Assembly (NCBI RefSeq): GCF_024124825.1
Contig: NZ_JAMXSS010000002.1
Span: 1,364,001-1,428,000, forward strand
Length of the DNA: 64,000 nt
Direction: 5' to 3'
From: Arthrobacter sp. H16F315
Lineage (GTDB): Bacteria; Actinomycetota; Actinomycetes; Actinomycetales; Micrococcaceae
The translations under genes and the position numbers were made by a program. This document shows, one piece after another, positions 17,988 through 26,815 of this stretch; positions within the stretch are counted from its first letter, which is position 1, and each line of letters begins with the position of its first letter. A model generated the notes under the pieces. It saw only the letters and a program-made list of their open reading frames with translations, had not been told where the DNA came from and made no database searches.

Positions 17988-19054
17988 AGAATGCCCAAGT
18001 CCTGCAGGCCCTTCGCCATGCCGGCACCGTCCGGGGAATAGATCCACGGAACCTTGGAACCGGTATGGTCCCCGGTGTTCGAATGGCCGCCGGCGAAGAC
18101 GGCCTCGCTGGCGGAGAGCTGGCGGACGCCGATGGCGGCCACACACTCGCCGTGCTGCCGGGCGAAGTGCGAATAGATCGCTTCGTCGTGCTGCCCGTTG
18201 TCGCCGAAGAGCAACCAGCGCAGGTTCGGAAATTCCTGGGCCAGCTGTTCAAGGTTGCGGCGTTTGTGCTCGGGGCCGCTGCGGAACCATCGGTCGTGGG
18301 TGAGGCCCCAGTCCGTGAGCAGCAGGGCACCGGAAGGGTACATGTTCCTGGTGATGAACCGCGCCAGCGTGGGGGCCGCGTTCCACGGCCCGGTGGAGAG
18401 GTAAATCACCGGAGCGTCCGGGTGCTCCAGCGTGAGCCTATCCATCAGCACCGCCATGCCCGGTGTCGCCATCCGGGCGCGTTCATTGAGCACAAAGGTG
18501 TTCCAAAGCGCGAGGAACGGCCGGGGGAGCGCGGTGACCATAATGGTGTCATCGATGTCGGATACGATTCCAAGCTTGGTATCCGGGGAAATGACGAAGA
18601 TCTTCGCTGTGGCCGGTTCGGTCCCTTCGGCGCGCAGCACGGCAGTATGCCACCCCGGGGCCAACTCCACCTGCACCACGGTATCCACCAGCCCGCCGCG
18701 ATCCGCCTGCACGCGGGCAGTCACCCCGCCGATCTCGATCTCCACCGTGGAATACTGCACCGGCACGGAGGTAAACGCGCGCCAGCCGCGGATGTTCTGG
18801 TTTCCGTTCCGGGCAGCCTGTGCCGCCCGGCTCCCGGGGTTGAGCGTACTGGTCAGGACCACCCGGCCGAGCACCCGGACCCAGCTCGTCGACCCGTAGC
18901 CTTGGTAGGCGACCGTCTTGGGGGCAAAATTCCAGCGCCGGGCAGTCTTCAATCGGAGACTGTTGAAAGTGTCCGAGACCGTGTGCGCCAGGCGAAAGAC
19001 CCTGGTGCCGGAGACCTGTTGCCGCCCGGAGGTGTGGTGTGAGGCCAATTCCAT
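17984..19054 (-). CDS. App1-like phosphatidate phosphatase domain protein
   Basis: A 356-residue protein whose C-terminal half (about 175-355) matches the App1/DUF2183 family, HAD-like phosphatases named after yeast actin-patch protein 1. The catalytic loop is GIVSDIDDTIM (DxDxT), followed by YLSTGPWN, LLLTDWG and LLFGDNGQHDEAIY. The N-terminal half is beta-rich (WVRVLGRVVLTSTL, VEIEIGGVTARVQADRGG) and probably a carbohydrate- or lipid-binding-like module. There is no signal peptide. Bacterial members are uncharacterised, so lipid phosphatase activity is an inference from the family. Confidence 0.82.
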   Translation of the reverse strand: MELASHHTSGRQQVSGTRVFRLAHTVSDTFNSLRLKTARRWNFAPKTVAYQGYGSTSWVRVLGRVVLTSTLNPGSRAAQAARNGNQNIRGWRAFTSVPVQYSTVEIEIGGVTARVQADRGGLVDTVVQVELAPGWHTAVLRAEGTEPATAKIFVISPDTKLGIVSDIDDTIMVTALPRPFLALWNTFVLNERARMATPGMAVLMDRLTLEHPDAPVIYLSTGPWNAAPTLARFITRNMYPSGALLLTDWGLTHDRWFRSGPEHKRRNLEQLAQEFPNLRWLLFGDNGQHDEAIYSHFARQHGECVAAIGVRQLSASEAVFAGGHSNTGDHTGSKVPWIYSPDGAGMAKGLQDLGIL

Positions 19055-19215
19055 GCCTCAACCCTCTCACAGGGGCCCGATTCGCCGGGGGTGGAAGCGC
19101 CGCGACCTGATGGACGGTCAGCAAATGGTCCAGCAGCCCGGCGCTTCGCACGGAGCGCGCGGCGGTCGCCGAGTTCGGTGGTCCAAAGCCAAGCCGGTGT
19201 GGCACTGTAGGTCCC

Positions 19216-21021
19216 ATGGCTCGCATAGAGGACTACGCACTTGTTGGCGATCTCCACACCGGAGCCCTGATCAGTACCGAGGGTTCCATTGACTGGCTCT
19301 GCCTGCCGCGCTTCGACTCGCCGGCCTGCTTCAGCGCGCTGCTGGACTCGCCCGAGGCGGGGCGCTGGCTGCTGGCCCCGGAGGATGGCGGTGAATGCAC
19401 CCGAAGGAGCTACCGCGAGGGCACCCTCGTCCTGGAAACAGAGTGGGTGACGCCGACCGGGACGGCGAAGGTCATCGACTTTATGCCGCCCCGCGACGGA
19501 GCGGCGGACATTGTGCGCATTGTTGTGGGCGTCAGCGGCACCGTCCGGATGCGCGGCGAGCTGGTGCTGCGCTTCGACTACGGCCACATCGTCCCGTGGG
19601 TCCGGCGCGACGACCGTGGGATCAGCGCCGTCGCCGGCCCCGATGCGGCCTACCTGGTGACCGAGGCGCCGCTGCGGGGCGAACGTATGCAGACCATCAG
19701 CGACTTTACCGTCCAGGCCGGGGAGAGAGTACCGTTCGTCCTGACCTGGACGCCGGGACACCTGGGGCGGCCCCGCACGGTGGACCCGGAACAGGCGCTG
19801 GCCTCGACGGAGTCCTTCTGGCAGCGCTGGTCCGCCCGGTGCACGGTTACCGGACCCTACCGTGAAGTTGTGCAGCGCTCACTGATCACCCTGAAGGCGC
19901 TGACATATGCCCCCACGGGAGGAATTGTGGCGGCCGTGACCACTTCCCTGCCGGAGGAGCCCGGCGGCGAGCGAAACTGGGACTACCGCTACTGCTGGCT
20001 CCGTGATGCCACCCTGACCCTCCAGGCGCTGCTCGCGGCAGGGTATACGGACGAGGCAGCCGCCTGGCGCGAATGGCTGCTGCGGGCGGTGGCGGGAAGC
20101 CCGCAGGAACTCCAGATCATGTACGGCATCCACGGCGAGCGCCGGCTGCCCGAAACGGAGCTGCCGTGGTTGCGCGGGTATGAGGGCTCCGTGCCGGTCC
20201 GGACCGGAAACGGGGCGGCGGGACAGTTGCAGCTTGATGTCTGGGGCGAGGTACTGGATGGCCTCTCCCTGACCCGCACCTCGCTGCTGACCGGCACCGA
20301 TGACTCCTGGGACGTGCAACTCGCACTGATGGACCACCTCGAGAGTGTCTGGCAGGAGCCCGACAACGGACTCTGGGAGATGCGCGGGCCACGACGGCAT
20401 TTTACCCACTCCAAGGTGATGGCCTGGGTGGCGGCCGACCGGATGGTCAACGGCGTCCGGGAGTTCGGCCTGACCGGACCCGCGGACCGCTGGGAGGAAC
20501 TCCGGGACACCATCCATGCCGACGTGATGGCCAATGGCTTTGATGCTGCACGAAACACCTTTGTCCAGTCGTACGGACGGCCCGAGCTCGACGCGAGCCT
20601 GTTGCTCATCCCGCGCGTCGGGTTCCTGCCACCGGATGACCCGCGCGTGATCGGGACAATTGATGCCATCCAGCGGGAGCTGACCCACGACGGTTTTGTC
20701 CGCCGCTACAAGCCGGAGGAATCCCGGGACGGGCTGCCCGGCGGGGAGGGAGTGTTCCTCGCCTGTTCTTTCTGGCTGGTCGAGGCGCTTGTGGGGGCGG
20801 GCCGACACCACGAGGCGCGGGAACTGTTCGAGCGCTTGCTGGCGCTGCGCAACGACGTCGGACTCCTGAGTGAGGAATGGAGCCTCGAGGACGGGCGGCA
20901 GTTGGGAAATACGCCGCAGGCGTTTAGCCACTTTGCCCTCGTGATGAGCGCCCTGATCCTGCAGGAGGATGGCTTGCCGGCGGCGCCAGCCCGCATCCCG
21001 GCCAGCGATCCGGGCCGATGA
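19216..21021 (+). CDS. Glycoside hydrolase family 15 (trehalase/glucoamylase-like)
   Basis: A 601-residue cytoplasmic protein. The N-terminal super-beta-sandwich begins IEDYALVGDLHTGALIS and includes GSIDWLCLPRFDSPACFSAL. The (alpha/alpha)6 catalytic barrel starts near residue 215 (RNWDYRYCWLRDATLTLQAL, the GH15 signature), and the C-terminal GEGVFLACSFWLVEALVGAGR region holds conserved barrel residues. Actinobacterial members include trehalases as well as glucan hydrolases; the substrate is not settled. Divergent from App1 with 161 bp between. Confidence 0.88.
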   Translation: MARIEDYALVGDLHTGALISTEGSIDWLCLPRFDSPACFSALLDSPEAGRWLLAPEDGGECTRRSYREGTLVLETEWVTPTGTAKVIDFMPPRDGAADIVRIVVGVSGTVRMRGELVLRFDYGHIVPWVRRDDRGISAVAGPDAAYLVTEAPLRGERMQTISDFTVQAGERVPFVLTWTPGHLGRPRTVDPEQALASTESFWQRWSARCTVTGPYREVVQRSLITLKALTYAPTGGIVAAVTTSLPEEPGGERNWDYRYCWLRDATLTLQALLAAGYTDEAAAWREWLLRAVAGSPQELQIMYGIHGERRLPETELPWLRGYEGSVPVRTGNGAAGQLQLDVWGEVLDGLSLTRTSLLTGTDDSWDVQLALMDHLESVWQEPDNGLWEMRGPRRHFTHSKVMAWVAADRMVNGVREFGLTGPADRWEELRDTIHADVMANGFDAARNTFVQSYGRPELDASLLLIPRVGFLPPDDPRVIGTIDAIQRELTHDGFVRRYKPEESRDGLPGGEGVFLACSFWLVEALVGAGRHHEARELFERLLALRNDVGLLSEEWSLEDGRQLGNTPQAFSHFALVMSALILQEDGLPAAPARIPASDPGR

Positions 21022-21077
21022 GCCGGCCGTGCGTGGCCCCCGGGTTGAGCTGGACAGCTTTTCATCCAACGCTTAGA

Positions 21078-21089
21078 TAAGTACACTTA
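21078..21089. promoter_or_regulatory. AT-rich palindrome upstream of YegP-like gene
   Basis: TAAGTACACTTA (5-bp arms, 2-bp centre) is followed directly by CTATATATCCC, the most AT-rich stretch in this part of the window. It lies 45 bp before the ATG at 21134 and is a plausible promoter/operator, though no clean -35/-10 pair can be assigned. Confidence 0.35.
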
Positions 21090-21133
21090 CTATATATCCC
21101 GGCGTTGGGGTAGAGGATTATTAGGAGAGTGCG

Positions 21134-21442
21134 ATGGCTGGATATTTTGAAGTCGTGGACGCGCCTGACGGCGGCTACCGGATTCGAATGCTTGACGGCG
21201 CGGGCAGCCTGATGGCTGTTTCGGTCACTTTCCCCACGAAGAGGGCTGCCGTGGCGGGCATCGCTCAGGCCCGTGAAATCGCCGGCACAGGACTTATCCG
21301 GGACCGCAGTGCCGGGCGGCTGGCAGCGCAGGCCGTGCCATTTGGCAAGGTGCCCCGCAGGAGCGCGGGCGGCACCAGCCGCGGAACCGTGCTCTCCGGC
21401 GGATCGCTGGCTGCGGGAAAGCGAGCGCGGGCTCATCACTGA
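21134..21442 (+). CDS. DUF1508 (YegP-like) family protein
   Basis: A 102-residue protein with one N-terminal DUF1508 module (residues about 2-60): FEVVDAPDGGYRIRMLDGAGSLMAVS, then FPTKRAAVAGIAQARE and a conserved GTGLIRDRS end. The tail of about 40 residues is basic and low-complexity. AGGAGAG lies 7 nt upstream of the ATG. The module's role is unknown. A second, diverged copy is encoded at 51116-51346. The downstream HAD frame overlaps its 3' end. Confidence 0.78.
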   Translation: MAGYFEVVDAPDGGYRIRMLDGAGSLMAVSVTFPTKRAAVAGIAQAREIAGTGLIRDRSAGRLAAQAVPFGKVPRRSAGGTSRGTVLSGGSLAAGKRARAHH

Positions 21443-22196
21443 ATCAGGTCCCGAAGCCCTCCGTGGCCAGGACGCCTCAGCTCCCCTGACTTCTGCCCCG
21501 CGCCGTGGCGCCGGCAAGGCCGCCGTACTGTTCGACGTCGACGGCACCTTGGTCGATTCCTCGTACCTCCACACCCTGGCCTGGTGGCAGGCTTTCCGGC
21601 AGGCAGGATACGAGGTGCCGATGGCGGACATCCATCGCCTCATCGGGATGGGTGGGGACAGGATCCTCAGCAAGCTCCTGCCGGCTGAACGGGACACCAC
21701 CGAGGACAGCACCATCATGTCCTCCCATGCCGCCGTGTTTTCCACCTTTTGGCCCGCTTTGCGGCCGCTGGAGGGAGCGCGTGAGCTTCTGGCGGCCTGC
21801 CACGACGGCGGCCTGGCCGTGGCGCTGGCATCCTCGGCCCGGGAGCGCGACCTCGAAGTACTGCGAACCACGATCGGTGCCGACGCCTTCATCGACGCCG
21901 CCACCAGCTCTGCAGACGCGAAGGAGAGCAAACCGGCCCCGGATATCCTCGTGGCCGCGCTCCGGGCCGTCGACGTGCTGGCCTCGGACGCCGTTTACGT
22001 GGGCGATGCGGTCTGGGATATTTACGCCGCCCGTGAACTCGGGATCCCGGCCATCGGGCTGACCTGCGGCGGCACCGGTGAAGCCGAACTCCGGGACGCC
22101 GGCGCCGTCGAAGTCTATTCGAGCCCCCGGGCACTGCTGGAAAATCTTGCCGGCAGTGCGATAGGTCAGCTGGCAGCCCGTACCCGGCGGAGCTAG
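21309..22196 (+). CDS. HAD-superfamily hydrolase (start uncertain)
   Basis: Haloacid-dehalogenase-type phosphatase of the phosphoglycolate/beta-phosphoglucomutase-like group. The catalytic motif I VLFDVDGTLVDSS appears at about 21528, with motif II LASSARERDLE, motif III SKPAPDI and motif IV VGDAVWDIYAARELG all present. There is no ATG/GTG/TTG between 21360 and motif I in this frame; only GTGs at 21273 and 21309 are available, and these overlap the preceding gene by over 130 bp. Either a rare start is used or a base is missing near the 5' end, as in other genes here. The catalytic domain itself is intact. Confidence 0.78.
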   Translation: MPGGWQRRPCHLARCPAGARAAPAAEPCSPADRWLRESERGLITESGPEALRGQDASAPLTSAPRRGAGKAAVLFDVDGTLVDSSYLHTLAWWQAFRQAGYEVPMADIHRLIGMGGDRILSKLLPAERDTTEDSTIMSSHAAVFSTFWPALRPLEGARELLAACHDGGLAVALASSARERDLEVLRTTIGADAFIDAATSSADAKESKPAPDILVAALRAVDVLASDAVYVGDAVWDIYAARELGIPAIGLTCGGTGEAELRDAGAVEVYSSPRALLENLAGSAIGQLAARTRRS

Positions 22197-22226
22197 CGGC
22201 AAAGACGGCCGGCGGCCGGTTACAGT

Positions 22227-22558
22227 ATGTCCATGGATCCGACAGAGGGCACAGTCTCCGACCCGCGGCGCCGCTTCCGGCCGGCCCGGTTCGCCGCGCC
22301 GCTTGCGGGCCTGGCGCTGCTGACGGTAGGGCTGGTCTTGATCCTGTAGCCGGTGCAACGGGAGAGTTTCGGCTGGTTCGCCTACGCCCCGTTGTCCCAG
22401 CGGACTTTCACCCCCAGGCCATGACGATCATGGACGCCGGGAAGTGGGCTGCCCTCGCGCTGATCGGACTTGGCGTCGCCACGTTCGCGTTCTGGTTTGG
22501 CTACCGTGCCGGACAGCGCTCCGGCAGGAAGGACGCCGGTCGGCCCCTCACGCGGTGA
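22227..22558 (+). pseudogene. Small two-helix membrane protein, broken by a stop and a frameshift
   Basis: The first frame gives MSMDPTEG and a membrane segment (PLAGLALLTVGLVLIL), then TAG at 22347. Reading through it gives PVQRESFGWFAYAPLSQ, and one missing base in the C-run 22411-22415 leads into MTIMDAGKWAALALIG, a second membrane segment and a basic tail GYRAGQRSGRKDAG that ends at TGA 22556. Joined, this is a coherent protein of about 110 residues with two helices. Function unknown. The assembly as one gene is my inference from continuity of composition. Confidence 0.55.
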
Positions 22559-22622
22559 CACATGGCAGCAATGTTTGCCCGGAACAATGCCGTGAAACGC
22601 CAACCCGACCTACGCTGGACCG

Positions 22623-23384
22623 ATGACACGACATCAGTTGCCCGGCCGGATCGCCATCGTCACCGGCGCCGGCTCGGGGATCGGGCGGGCCGTCGCCCGT
22701 CTTATGCTCGCCGACGGGTACCGGGTGGTGCTGGCCGGACGCCGAGAAGCACAACTGCTCGAGACCGGGGCAGGTCATGCCCAGGCACTGACTGTTCCGT
22801 GCGATGTCACGGTGCCGGAGGACGTCGAACGGCTGTTCGCGGCCGCCCTTGGGCGCTGGGGACGGGTGGACGTGTTGTTCAACAACGCCGGCGTTTTCGG
22901 CCCTGCCGCATCCGTGGACGAGATCAGCATCGCGGACTGGGACGCCACCGTGGCAGTTAACCTGACCGGCTCCCTGTTGTGCGCCGCTGCCGCTGTCCGG
23001 GCCATGAAGGCGCAGACGCCGCAGGGCGGCCGGATCATCAACAACGGCTCCATCGCCGCGCATTCGCCCCGGCCCCGGACGGTGGCGTACACGGTCACCA
23101 AACACGCCCTGACCGGGCTGACTAAAAGCATTGAATTGGATGGCCGTGGTTTTGGCATCACCTGCGGGCAGATCGACATCGGCAATACGGCCACGGAACT
23201 GATGGACACCATCGGAGTCGGCTCAGGAGCCGTCCAGGCCGACGGCAGCAGCCGTGTGGAGCCGACGTTCCCGGTCGATGACGCGGCGCGTGCAGTGCTG
23301 CTGATGGCCGGGATGCCGCCGTCCGCCAGCGTCGGATCCCTGGTGGTCACCGCCGCCGGGATGCCATTCATCGGGCGCGGTTAG
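22623..23384 (+). CDS. Short-chain dehydrogenase/reductase
   Basis: Classical SDR oxidoreductase (253 aa). The Rossmann cofactor motif is [14 protein letters not shown] (TGxxxGxG), followed by LFNNAGVFG (NNAG), with the catalytic Ser in [10 protein letters not shown] and YTVTK (YxxxK) for Tyr and Lys. [11 protein letters not shown] after beta-2, with Arg, suggests NADP(H) preference. The substrate is unknown and neighbours give no clue. The ATG at 22623 lies 65 bp after the broken membrane gene. Confidence 0.88.
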   Translation: MTRHQLPGRIAIVTGAGSGIGRAVARLMLADGYRVVLAGRREAQLLETGAGHAQALTVPCDVTVPEDVERLFAAALGRWGRVDVLFNNAGVFGPAASVDEISIADWDATVAVNLTGSLLCAAAAVRAMKAQTPQGGRIINNGSIAAHSPRPRTVAYTVTKHALTGLTKSIELDGRGFGITCGQIDIGNTATELMDTIGVGSGAVQADGSSRVEPTFPVDDAARAVLLMAGMPPSASVGSLVVTAAGMPFIGRG

Positions 23385-23403
23385 CAGCGAAAAAGCGCCC
23401 CCT

Positions 23404-23811
23404 CTAGAGTGGCAGCAGTCCGGATAGGTCCGCACGGAGCCCTGACGCTGCCACCTGCCCGGCGGCGACGGCCTCTGCCCAGCTCAACTGCCCGCTGACC
23501 ATCGCCAGCCAGGTGGCGGCGTCGCACTCGATAACGTTCGGCGGAGTACCTCGGGTATGCCGCGGGCCCGCCACGCACTGCGTGACACCGAACGGCGGAA
23601 CCCGCACCTCCACGGAGTTCCCCGGTGCCCGGGCGGTGACCTCCTCCAGGCAGTAGCGGACCGCCGTTGCGAGGGTGCTGCGGGGGACGGGAGGGCCGGC
23701 GTCCTGGCCGGCGTGTGCGGAAACCTCCGGTGCCGGCGGGTTGGCTGCCTGCCACACGGCGAGGGCTGCTCGGCCCTCCTCGATGGCGATCCGGCGTCGG
23801 GCGACGGCCAT
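23404..23811 (-). CDS. Sterol carrier-like (SCP2-fold) family protein
   Basis: A 135-residue protein similar to the actinobacterial sterol-carrier family found next to asparaginase and purine genes. It has an N-terminal helix ([14 protein letters not shown]), a central [14 protein letters not shown] strand region and a terminal helix typical of the SCP2/MDMPI C-terminal fold ([32 protein letters not shown]). No catalytic residues are known. It is 2 bp downstream of the asparaginase gene, so the two are translated together. Lipid binding is an inference from fold only. Confidence 0.75.
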   Translation of the reverse strand: MAVARRRIAIEEGRAALAVWQAANPPAPEVSAHAGQDAGPPVPRSTLATAVRYCLEEVTARAPGNSVEVRVPPFGVTQCVAGPRHTRGTPPNVIECDAATWLAMVSGQLSWAEAVAAGQVAASGLRADLSGLLPL

Positions 23812-23813
23812 GG

Positions 23814-24830
23814 CTAGTCCAGCAGCGCCGAGACGGCGTTGCCGAGGCGGATTTTGCCGACCGGGCGGCCGCCGCCGAGAACGGGGGAGACCACCTTGTC
23901 CAGGACGCTGGCCACTTCCGGCACGTCAACCGCTCCGGCGGCCGCGAGCAGGGTCAAGCCGACGAGCGTGGTGGCCCGGATGTTGCCGTCGAGGACCTTG
24001 AGGGCCACGGCGGCCCCGGTCGGGGTGGCCATCACCAGCACACCCTCAGCGCCGATCTTGGCGAGGATGCCCAGATCGTCCATAACGATCGTGTTCGGCT
24101 CGCCCGTGCCCTGCACCGCCCACGGATAATCAAGCATCGACGTGGCGATCGTGGCGGCGCGGGCGTTGGAGTTCTTGTCACCGGGGGCCTTGGCCAGCTT
24201 GGAGAAGGCCCGGGCCAGCCCGGTCAGGGAGACGGCCGCCACCGGGGCGCCGCACCCGTCAATGCCGAGGTGGGCGATGCTTTCGCCGCAGTATTCCTCG
24301 ATTACCGACCTGATGCTTTGCTGCAGCGGGTGATTTGGTTCAAGGTAGCTGTGCGTGTCCCAGCCGTTCTCGGTGCAGGCCCAGAGAAAAGCCGCGTGCT
24401 TTCCGGAGCAGTTGAACGCAAGTTTGGACATGCCCCGTCCGGAGCGGACCAGCCAGTTCCGGGCGTCCTCATCCTCGGGCCAGGCGGCCGGGCACTGGAG
24501 CTGCTCTTCGGTGACCCCCGCCGCCTTGAGCATGCCCTCGACGACGTCCATGTGATCCAGCGAGCCGACATGGCTGCCGCAGGCGATGGCTGCCTGCGCG
24601 CCCCGCAGCGGAACGCCGGCCTGCATGGACGCGATGGCCTGCAGCGGTTTGAGCGTGGACCTGGCGAAGATCGGAGTGGTGATGTCGCCCAGTTCGGTGA
24701 CGATGGTGCCGTCACCGGCGATCAGCACGGCGGAGCCGATGTGCCGGGACTCCACGAAGCCGCTGCGCTCAAGGACGGCCAGTTCGACGGCGGACTCGAC
24801 GGTAAACGTGGCATGCGAATTCAAGGGCAT
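23814..24830 (-). CDS. L-asparaginase, AnsA/PF06089 type
   Basis: A 338-residue enzyme of the thermolabile bacterial asparaginase family (unlike E. coli type II), hydrolysing L-asparagine to aspartate and ammonia. Features include [15 protein letters not shown], then [11 protein letters not shown], the [12 protein letters not shown] motif, and [16 protein letters not shown]. There is no signal peptide, so it is cytoplasmic. The ATG at 24830 lies 36 bp from the molybdoenzyme stop. It leads a two-gene unit with the sterol carrier-like protein. Confidence 0.88.
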   Translation of the reverse strand: MPLNSHATFTVESAVELAVLERSGFVESRHIGSAVLIAGDGTIVTELGDITTPIFARSTLKPLQAIASMQAGVPLRGAQAAIACGSHVGSLDHMDVVEGMLKAAGVTEEQLQCPAAWPEDEDARNWLVRSGRGMSKLAFNCSGKHAAFLWACTENGWDTHSYLEPNHPLQQSIRSVIEEYCGESIAHLGIDGCGAPVAAVSLTGLARAFSKLAKAPGDKNSNARAATIATSMLDYPWAVQGTGEPNTIVMDDLGILAKIGAEGVLVMATPTGAAVALKVLDGNIRATTLVGLTLLAAAGAVDVPEVASVLDKVVSPVLGGGRPVGKIRLGNAVSALLD

Positions 24831-24866
24831 GGAGCAAGTCTAAGGTGCCCGGCGGGGATACCTGCG

Positions 24867-26528
24867 CTATTCCGCGGTCACCATCAGCGACTGCCAGCCA
24901 GACGCGCCGTCCGGCACCGGATCGGCACGTTTATCCGTCTGGACTTCGCCGGTGCCGTCGGTGGCGCGGGCCTTGATGTAGTGCGGCCCCGGGGTCGCTT
25001 CCCAATCCAGTGACCACTGCCGCCAGCTGATAAGTGAGGCCTCCTCGGCGAGGGTTGCCTCGATCCAGGGGCCGTTGTCTATCTGCACCTCAACCTTGGT
25101 GATGCCACGTGTCTGGGCCCAGGCGGTGCCGCCGATCGCGACTCGTCCGGCCGGTACCTTCGCAAAGGACTTCGGGACTTCCACCCGGGCCATGGTCTTG
25201 ATGGGGCCCCGCTCGGACCAGCCGCGCTGGGTCCAGTACGCCTTGTTGTCCGCGAAACGGGTGATTTCCAGGTCCACCACCCATTTGGTGGCGGAGACAA
25301 AACCGTACAGCCCGGGGACGACCATCCGTACCGGGTAGCCGTGTTCCAGCGGCAGGGCTGCACCGTTCATGCCGATCGCCAGCATGGCGTCCCGGTCGTC
25401 CTGCAGGACCTCCAGCGGAGTCGAGGCGCTAAAGCCGTCGATTGAGGTGGAGAGCACCATGTCGGCACCCTCTTTGGGCCCGGCCATAGCGAGTGCATCC
25501 CGGATGGGCATGCCCAACCATTTGGCATTACCGGCCAGGTTCCCGCCAACCGGGTTGGAGACACAGGTCAAAGTGACGTGCGATTCGATCAGCTTCGCGT
25601 CCAGCAGGTCCTGGAAGCTGAGCCTGATTTCCCGGTCCACGAGGCCGTGGATGCGCAGCTCCCAGTCCTGGGCGTTGATTTCCGGCACACTCAGCGCCGT
25701 GTCGATGCGGTAAAAGTCCTTGTTGGGCGTCAGCCACGGCGTGACCCCGGATGCCCTGGATTGAACGCCGGCGGGGACGGCGGCGGCGGGTTCCGCCGGG
25801 GCGGGGAGCTGGAGGGATTCGCGGGCCTTCGCCACGTTGCTGCGGGCCGAGCTGAGCAGGCGTCCGCCGGTCGCGGCGATGGCGGAGGCTGCGGCGGTGG
25901 CTCCGGTCGCGGCGAAGAAAGCGCGGCGGGTGGTCGCGGGGCGTTCGGGTTCCTTGGCTGCGATGTCGGCCGCCCGGTCCGGCCACTGCTGCATCCGCCA
26001 CAGCCGGGTCACGAGGATCCGGAGCACGATGAGCCCTGCAACGGTGCCGATCAGGGCGGGAATCGCGTCCACCGGCCGCACCCCGGCCCGGGTCACGACG
26101 CTGGCGACGATGACCGCGCCCATCAGCAGAACGCCGGCGACGCCGAGTGCCCACCTGCGGTAGGCCACAACGCCCAGGACACAGGCGAGCACCAGGATGG
26201 AAACCGCCATACCGACGAATAGCGCGAGCTTGTCATTGGTGCCGAAGGTGGCGATCGCGAAATCCTTCATCCACGACGGCGTGAAGTCGATGAAAGTCGA
26301 GCCGAGTGCGATCAGCGGCGTCGCCCGCGCCGTGAAGAACGCGCCGATCAGTTCCGCTACGGACAGGACAACGGCGGCTGCAGCGACGCCGGCCAGCGCG
26401 GCCAGGCCGGTGGGGCCGGTGCGGCCGGACAGCGCCTTCGCGGGGGTGCGGCCGCCCGGCTGCTTCCGCCGGGCGTTCGCTGTGCCGGGTTCATCCGCGC
26501 GGAGTCTGTGCGTGCTGGGCTTGTCCAT
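24867..26528 (-). CDS. Membrane-anchored molybdopterin-dependent oxidoreductase (sulfite oxidase family)
   Basis: A 553-residue protein. The N-terminal part (about 40-180) has five hydrophobic segments. It is followed by an RRAFFAATGATAAASAIAATGG stretch, a TAT/Sec-like insertion signal placed internally. The outside domain (about 260-450) is the sulfite-oxidase molybdopterin fold, with LTCVSNPVGGNLAGN supplying the Mo-ligating Cys and GYPVRMVVPGLYGF. The C-terminal domain (about 460-553) is the Ig-like dimerisation fold (GGTAWAQTRGITKVEVQ, then ATDGTGEVQ). The start ATG at 26528 is preferred; upstream codons run into a repeat array. The substrate is unknown; sulfite or another S/N-oxide is possible. 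Confidence 0.88.
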   Translation of the reverse strand: MDKPSTHRLRADEPGTANARRKQPGGRTPAKALSGRTGPTGLAALAGVAAAAVVLSVAELIGAFFTARATPLIALGSTFIDFTPSWMKDFAIATFGTNDKLALFVGMAVSILVLACVLGVVAYRRWALGVAGVLLMGAVIVASVVTRAGVRPVDAIPALIGTVAGLIVLRILVTRLWRMQQWPDRAADIAAKEPERPATTRRAFFAATGATAAASAIAATGGRLLSSARSNVAKARESLQLPAPAEPAAAVPAGVQSRASGVTPWLTPNKDFYRIDTALSVPEINAQDWELRIHGLVDREIRLSFQDLLDAKLIESHVTLTCVSNPVGGNLAGNAKWLGMPIRDALAMAGPKEGADMVLSTSIDGFSASTPLEVLQDDRDAMLAIGMNGAALPLEHGYPVRMVVPGLYGFVSATKWVVDLEITRFADNKAYWTQRGWSERGPIKTMARVEVPKSFAKVPAGRVAIGGTAWAQTRGITKVEVQIDNGPWIEATLAEEASLISWRQWSLDWEATPGPHYIKARATDGTGEVQTDKRADPVPDGASGWQSLMVTAE

Positions 26529-26573
26529 ACCGGAAATTCGTAGCGGCCTCCGCACCGGATGGCCCGCCGTCCC

Positions 26574-26766
26574 AGGAGGGACATGTCCGCCGGGTGGGCA
26601 CGGGGATGGGCATGTTGGCATTATGTCCAGTGGGCACGGCCGGGGCTGGGCATGTCCGGCGGGGTTGGCGCAGGCCAAGGAGGGACATGTCCGCCGGGTG
26701 GGCGCGGGGATGGGCATGTTGGCATTATGTCCAGTGGGCACGGCCGGGGCTGGGCATGTCCGGCGG
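26574..26766. repeat. Intergenic GGACATGTCC palindrome array A with 89-bp duplication
   Basis: Two copies of an 89-bp unit (26574-26662 and 26678-26766) differ at one base. Each carries a perfect GGACATGTCC (26579, 26683), a degenerate GGCATGTTGG, a CATTATGTCC half (26619, 26723) and GGGCATGTCC (26648, 26752). The array fills the divergent gap between the molybdoenzyme and purD. Apparent reading frames through it are artefacts of the repeat. Confidence 0.9.
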
Positions 26767-26815
26767 CGGTCACAGCTTAGGAGCCTGCCGGGTCCACAAC
26801 GTACTCTTGGGAACT

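Noticed and set aside
26574..26766. CRISPR array
   Set aside because: The repeated word is only 10 bp, spacing is irregular, the longer 89-bp units are near-identical throughout with no unique spacers, and there are no cas genes.
26529..26815. N-terminal extensions of the molybdoenzyme and purD through array A
   Set aside because: The frames are open only because the repeat lacks stops; the translated sequence is repetitive and unlike either family, and good starts exist outside the repeat.
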